From the NCBI GenBank assembly GCA_946479615.1, contig CAMLGR010000164.1, forward strand, positions 1 to 9,857: DNA of 9,857 nucleotides. The letters are read 5' to 3'. The position numbers were made by a program, and so were the translations under genes. The notes under the pieces were generated by a model. The model was not told the origin of the DNA. It did no database searches and saw nothing but the letters and a program-made list of their open reading frames with translations. Shown piece by piece: positions 7,830-9,857 of this stretch. How positions within the stretch are numbered: position 1 is the stretch's first letter; every line of letters starts with the position of its first letter. The DNA comes from an uncultured Bacteroidota bacterium (GTDB taxonomy: Bacteria > Bacteroidota > Bacteroidia > Chitinophagales > Chitinophagaceae).

Positions 7830-7847
7830 GGCGGCTTTATGCCAGCC
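7830..7847 (-). other. Right-end stem-loop just after the transposase stop
   Basis: On the IS strand GGC-T-GGC, loop ATAAA, GCC-GCC gives six GC pairs with one bulged T, 4 nt past the stop codon. It is followed by an A-rich stretch, not a T-run, so it is not a standard intrinsic terminator in that direction. It may stabilise the mRNA end or be part of the right-end structure. Confidence 0.4.
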
Positions 7848-7850
7848 AGT

Positions 7851-8891
7851 TTAGAGAGTAGCATTTATGCTGCTCTCTAGTTTTTTCAGGTAATTCTTGT
7901 CGTAAGGCATATTGATTTTCCAGATTATAAAACTCATTTCCAGTAATTTTCTTTGTACGGCTACAGCTGCTTTCATTTTTATTCCATGTTTGGCTACCAG
8001 CCTTCCAAAGACACCTTTAAACCGATCATCACTTCGTATAGCTGCCAGGGCAGGTAAATGCATGGCTTTGCGCAGGTGCTTATTGCCCTTCTTTGAGATG
8101 TGCGCTTTGCCTTTGACCGATGTCCCGGATTGCTTTTCTTTTACATCCAGCCCCGCATAACTGGTCAACTGCCGTTTATTTCGTATCAGCTCAAAGCCAT
8201 TGGTCTCTGCTAAAATCGAAGCAGCCGTTAAAGTGCCGATTCCCGGTATCGAACTGATCAACTGTACAGAGGCTTTCAACTGTTCATCGTGCTTAATAAG
8301 AGCCGCTAGCTCAGCCTTGATTTGCTGCTCCTGGTTGTTTAGCAAGGTGATGCGTTTCTTTAATCTGGCCACGCTTGATGGATGCGGGTCGGCTTCTGCC
8401 AGTTCCGCATGCAATTGATTTTTTACCATTGTCCTTTCTTCTACCAGTTGGTTGCGTTCCCGTGTTAACTGCCGCAGGCTTTTAACTATTTTTTTAGGCC
8501 GCTTCCAGTCATCCAGCCTTCTTTCCAGTCCAAAGCGGCTAATCGTTTCGGACATGGTTTTGTCGGTAACAGTTTTAATCTCCAGGGTCCTGAAGTAATT
8601 ACTGATCTTGTTAGGCAGCACTATGCTTACCCGATCTGCATGTTCATCCAGGAAATAGGCCAGCGATTCATGATACACGCCTGTAGCTTCCATAACATAA
8701 CGTACTTCAACCACCGGTCCGGTAAGCTTGCTCACCCAGGCGCGAAGGCCTGAAAAACCTTTGGCTGTATTAGGGAACGTCCTGGTTGCATAAATCTCAA
8801 CAGCCAGATCTTCATACATCCGGCCCAGGGAAACAACCAGTTCTTTTTGAGCAACATCAATACCTGCTACCTGCTTTACTGTTTTTTTCAT
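7851..8891 (-). CDS. IS110-family DEDD transposase (bridge RNA-guided recombinase)
   Basis: A 346-aa full-length transposase. The N-terminal RuvC-like DEDD domain (about 1-125) has GIDVAQKE with D12, MEATG with E68 and TVTDKTMSE with D110. In the usual TDxxDA motif the second aspartate is replaced here by M113, with E115 two residues later. A helical, charged linker (about 130-205) follows. The C-terminal Tnp_20 domain has SIPGIGTLTAASILAE (213-228) and QSGTSVKGKAHISKKGN with S255, aligning with the catalytic serine region of IS621 (ESGSSVRG...MSKAG). The start ATG at 8889-8891 is preceded by GGAG at a long distance and by AT-rich DNA. Upstream lies the bridge-RNA candidate, which places the element in the IS110 group and not IS1111. 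Confidence 0.95.
   Translation of the reverse strand: MKKTVKQVAGIDVAQKELVVSLGRMYEDLAVEIYATRTFPNTAKGFSGLRAWVSKLTGPVVEVRYVMEATGVYHESLAYFLDEHADRVSIVLPNKISNYFRTLEIKTVTDKTMSETISRFGLERRLDDWKRPKKIVKSLRQLTRERNQLVEERTMVKNQLHAELAEADPHPSSVARLKKRITLLNNQEQQIKAELAALIKHDEQLKASVQLISSIPGIGTLTAASILAETNGFELIRNKRQLTSYAGLDVKEKQSGTSVKGKAHISKKGNKHLRKAMHLPALAAIRSDDRFKGVFGRLVAKHGIKMKAAVAVQRKLLEMSFIIWKINMPYDKNYLKKLESSINATL
7852..7886 (+). terminator. Rho-independent terminator on the + strand, embedded in the transposase 3' end
   Basis: On the + strand TAGAGAG-T-AGCAT (7852-7864) pairs with ATGCT-G-CTCTCTA (7867-7879), with a single T-G wobble and a tight loop, then G and six T (7881-7886). This is the classic stem plus T-run layout. 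It opposes the transposase and overlaps its last codons and stop. It should stop transcripts entering the IS from the upstream + genes before they run antisense through the transposase. Confidence 0.65.
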
Positions 8892-8925
8892 ACCAATTAA
8901 TTTAAAATTAAAAGTGAAAATCTCC

Positions 8926-9083
8926 CTTCGTTTTGTCTCCTGATTGGATATACTGGCTGCTCCGCCCTGCGGAACGCCTTACATTCTGTTCAAACTCGAA
9001 GAGATAAAAAAGAATGAGGCAATATCTCTGCGTCAACATACCTGAAGGTTGTTTAGGGCCACATCGCTCCCATTCTTTTCACT
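8926..9083 (-). ncRNA. Bridge RNA (target-binding and donor-binding loops)
   Basis: Read on the - strand from about 9083 to 8926 (about 158 nt). Stem 1 pairs AAAAGAATG (9079-9071) with CATTCTTTT (9016-9008) and encloses the target loop. Inside it the left target guide TGTGGCCCT (9063-9055) is identical to the flank plus core at 9151-9143. An apical hairpin follows (9053-9047 with 9042-9035, one bulge, loop TTCA). The right target guide ACGCAGAG (9033-9026) pairs with core plus flank at 7780-7773. Stem 2 pairs CTTCG (9001-8997) with CGAAG (8930-8926) and encloses the donor loop: left donor guide ACAGAAT (8989-8983), a GC-rich hairpin (TCCGC with GCGGA around 8961-8973, extended by GGC/GCC), and right donor guide AGGAG (8941-8937), which pairs with core plus left end CTCCT (9144-9140). 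The order matches IS621 bridge RNA. Exact transcript ends are not visible. Confidence 0.85.
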
Positions 9084-9089
9084 TTTTAC

Positions 9090-9121
9090 CAAATCTATTG
9101 GTATCTTAACTTTATCTCAAA
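9090..9121 (-). promoter_or_regulatory. Bacteroidota-type promoter for the bridge RNA
   Basis: On the - strand TTTG (9121-9118), a 20-nt spacer and TAGATTTG (9097-9090) match the Bacteroidota sigma factor consensus TTTG / TAnnTTTG. Transcription would start around 9083-9079, just at the 5' side of bridge-RNA stem 1. The -7 element also lies in a TACCAA/TTGGTA hairpin (9087-9103). Confidence 0.6.
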
Positions 9122-9139
9122 GAACTTATTTATAAACAT

Positions 9140-9151
9140 AGGAGGGCCACA
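9140..9151 (-). other. Left-end junction of the IS: left target, CT core, right donor
   Basis: On the IS strand this reads TGTGGCC (9151-9145, target flank), CT (9144-9143, core), CCT (9142-9140, first bases of the element). TGTGGCCCT recurs in the bridge-RNA target loop, and CTCCT can pair with AGGAG in the donor loop. Confidence 0.8.
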
Positions 9152-9233
9152 GAGGAGACACAGAGAGCCACAGAGAGCTGCGATAATAAACCATTCGGAT
9201 TGGAATGAATAATACTATTACCGGGTGCCGATA

Positions 9234-9252
9234 GGGGGTATATTTATCCCCC
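9234..9252 (+). promoter_or_regulatory. G5/C5 hairpin just upstream of the GH97 start
   Basis: GGGGG (9234-9238) and CCCCC (9248-9252) flank an AT-only 9-nt loop, ending 13 nt before the start codon. It could be a 5' leader hairpin or a protein-binding dyad. The rest of the gap 9166-9265 shows no clear promoter. Confidence 0.35.
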
Positions 9253-9265
9253 AAACTCTTATTTC

Positions 9266-9857
9266 ATGTCAACCAGGTCCTTTCTCGTAATCGCTGTATT
9301 ATTACAGGCACTCACAGTTTGTTCCCAGAAAAAATACTTACTCGCTTCTCCTGACGGAAAGATCGTCATAACAGTTACGGCCGGCACTGAACTACAGTGG
9401 CAGGTGAAACAGGGCAATGATAATGTTATCATTCCTTCTCCGGTCAGCCTCTCTTTGCAGGGTGGTGAAATACTGGGCAAAAATGTAAAAGTAAGTTCAG
9501 CTAAAACAAAAAAGGTTGATCGCAGCATCGCGGCTATTGCTTATAAAAAGAAGTCCATTGCCGATCAGTATAATGAGCTCACGTTATCATTCAAAAATGA
9601 TTATGGCGTTATTTTCCGTGCCTATAATGACGGGGCTGCTTATCGCTTTTTTACCAAAAGAAAGAACAACCTTGTTATTACCAGCGAAAGTGCCGCTTTC
9701 AATTTTGATAAAGACTATCATGTACTGATCCCGCATGTGAGTGATATAAGAGGAGGCGAAAAATATACCTGTTCGTTTGAAGAATTTTATACCGACACTC
9801 CTGTTTCCGGCATCAACAAAGATACCCTGGCTTACCTGCCATTGCTGGTAAAGCTGG
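9266..9857 (+). CDS. Glycoside hydrolase family 97 protein, N-terminal part (runs off the window)
   Basis: The frame is open from the ATG at 9266 to the window end, 197 codons without a stop. It starts with signal sequence MSTRSFLVIAVLLQALTVCS; C19 follows LTV, a poor lipobox, so ordinary signal cleavage is as likely as lipidation. The rest is the GH97 N-terminal beta-sandwich: LASPDGKIVITV near residue 25, QYNELTLSFKNDYG at 101-114, and FRAYNDGAAYRF at 117-128, a signature stretch of the family. GH97 enzymes (SusB-like alpha-glucosidases and relatives) act on alpha-glucosides or alpha-galactosides in the periplasm of Bacteroidota. The catalytic barrel lies beyond the window, so inverting versus retaining type cannot be told. 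It is now separated from the upstream propeller gene by the IS. Confidence 0.88.
   Translation, partial: MSTRSFLVIAVLLQALTVCSQKKYLLASPDGKIVITVTAGTELQWQVKQGNDNVIIPSPVSLSLQGGEILGKNVKVSSAKTKKVDRSIAAIAYKKKSIADQYNELTLSFKNDYGVIFRAYNDGAAYRFFTKRKNNLVITSESAAFNFDKDYHVLIPHVSDIRGGEKYTCSFEEFYTDTPVSGINKDTLAYLPLLVKL

Larger units (their letters stand above)
7781..9144 (-). mobile_element. Complete IS110-family (IS110 group) insertion sequence, about 1364 bp, with bridge RNA
   Basis: The ends are set by restoring the interrupted 33-bp inverted repeat, which leaves only a 3-bp ambiguity (GAG at 7778-7780 and 9142-9144 on the + strand). Read on the IS strand, both junctions contain CT, the core dinucleotide known for IS621: left end ...GGCC-CT-CCTATG, right end ...CAGAAT-CT-CTGTGT. 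There are no terminal inverted repeats, as expected for the IS110 group. On the IS strand the order is about 250 nt of noncoding left end with a bridge-RNA candidate, the transposase, then about 70 nt of right end. An intact gene plus perfectly matching guides and target suggests a recent, possibly active insertion. Confidence 0.93.
7670..9165. repeat. 33-bp intergenic inverted repeat (word CTCTGTG) split by an IS110 insertion
   Basis: The left arm 7670-7702 is built from the word CTCTGTG (three copies with spacers). Its reverse complement is present in two pieces: 7769-7780 (12 bp) and 9145-9165 (21 bp). Removing 7781-9144 joins them into a perfect 33-bp right arm facing the left arm across a 66-nt loop (7703-7768). 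24 bp of the right-side copy (9142-9165) is contiguous today. The loop has a small CTCCGGGAG palindrome and nothing else I recognise. The structure starts 15 bp after the stop codon of the propeller gene, like the other palindromes here. Confidence 0.9.

Noticed and set aside
9087..9118. 5' extension of the bridge RNA by pairing GAGATAAA (9118-9111) with TTTATCTC (9008-9001)
   Set aside because: The pairing is real on paper and would extend stem 1, but this stretch overlaps the predicted promoter, so I did not include it in the RNA; it would matter only for a transcript from the circle junction.
7781..9144. IS1111 group element with subterminal inverted repeats
   Set aside because: No short inverted repeats are visible at the mapped ends, and the long noncoding part with guides is upstream of the transposase, as in the IS110 group.

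Overview
The window looks like chromosomal DNA of a Bacteroidota bacterium, most likely a Chitinophagaceae-type soil or freshwater genus. This rests on the gene families (GMC dehydrogenase with a gluconate-dehydrogenase subunit 3 partner, Tat-exported TIM-barrel sugar isomerase, GH97 glycosidase, redoxin-TlpA protein), weak Shine-Dalgarno sites, a TTTG / TAnnTTTG promoter inside the insertion sequence, and intergenic palindromes built from short tandem words. The genus is inference.

Layout. 30-1160 (-) is an exported protein with two thioredoxin-fold domains. 1283-4843 (+) is a likely operon: Tat-signal sugar isomerase/epimerase, Tat/lipoprotein small subunit, GMC flavoprotein and a VOC protein. 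The first three resemble known periplasmic sugar or glycoside oxidation modules. 4941-5993 (+) is a zinc alcohol dehydrogenase, 6122-7654 (+) a secreted six-repeat PD40 propeller protein, and 9266-9857 (+) the N-terminal part of a GH97 glycoside hydrolase that runs off the window.

Between 7654 and 9266 lies a complete IS110-family insertion sequence (7781-9144, on the - strand). It sits inside one arm of a long intergenic inverted repeat. Joining the flanks restores a perfect 33-bp inverted repeat, which fixes the ends at nearly single-base precision, with a CT core on the IS strand at both ends. The noncoding end upstream of the transposase folds on paper as a bridge RNA. Its two internal loops carry four guide segments that match the left target, right target, left donor and right donor exactly where the independently mapped junctions predict. 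This is the most notable content of the window.

A second theme is palindromic repeats that begin at or near stop codons: at 1-33, 4836-4906, 6013-6084 and the IS-interrupted one. Each is made from a different 7-9 bp word. The IS bridge RNA appears to read one of these repeat families.
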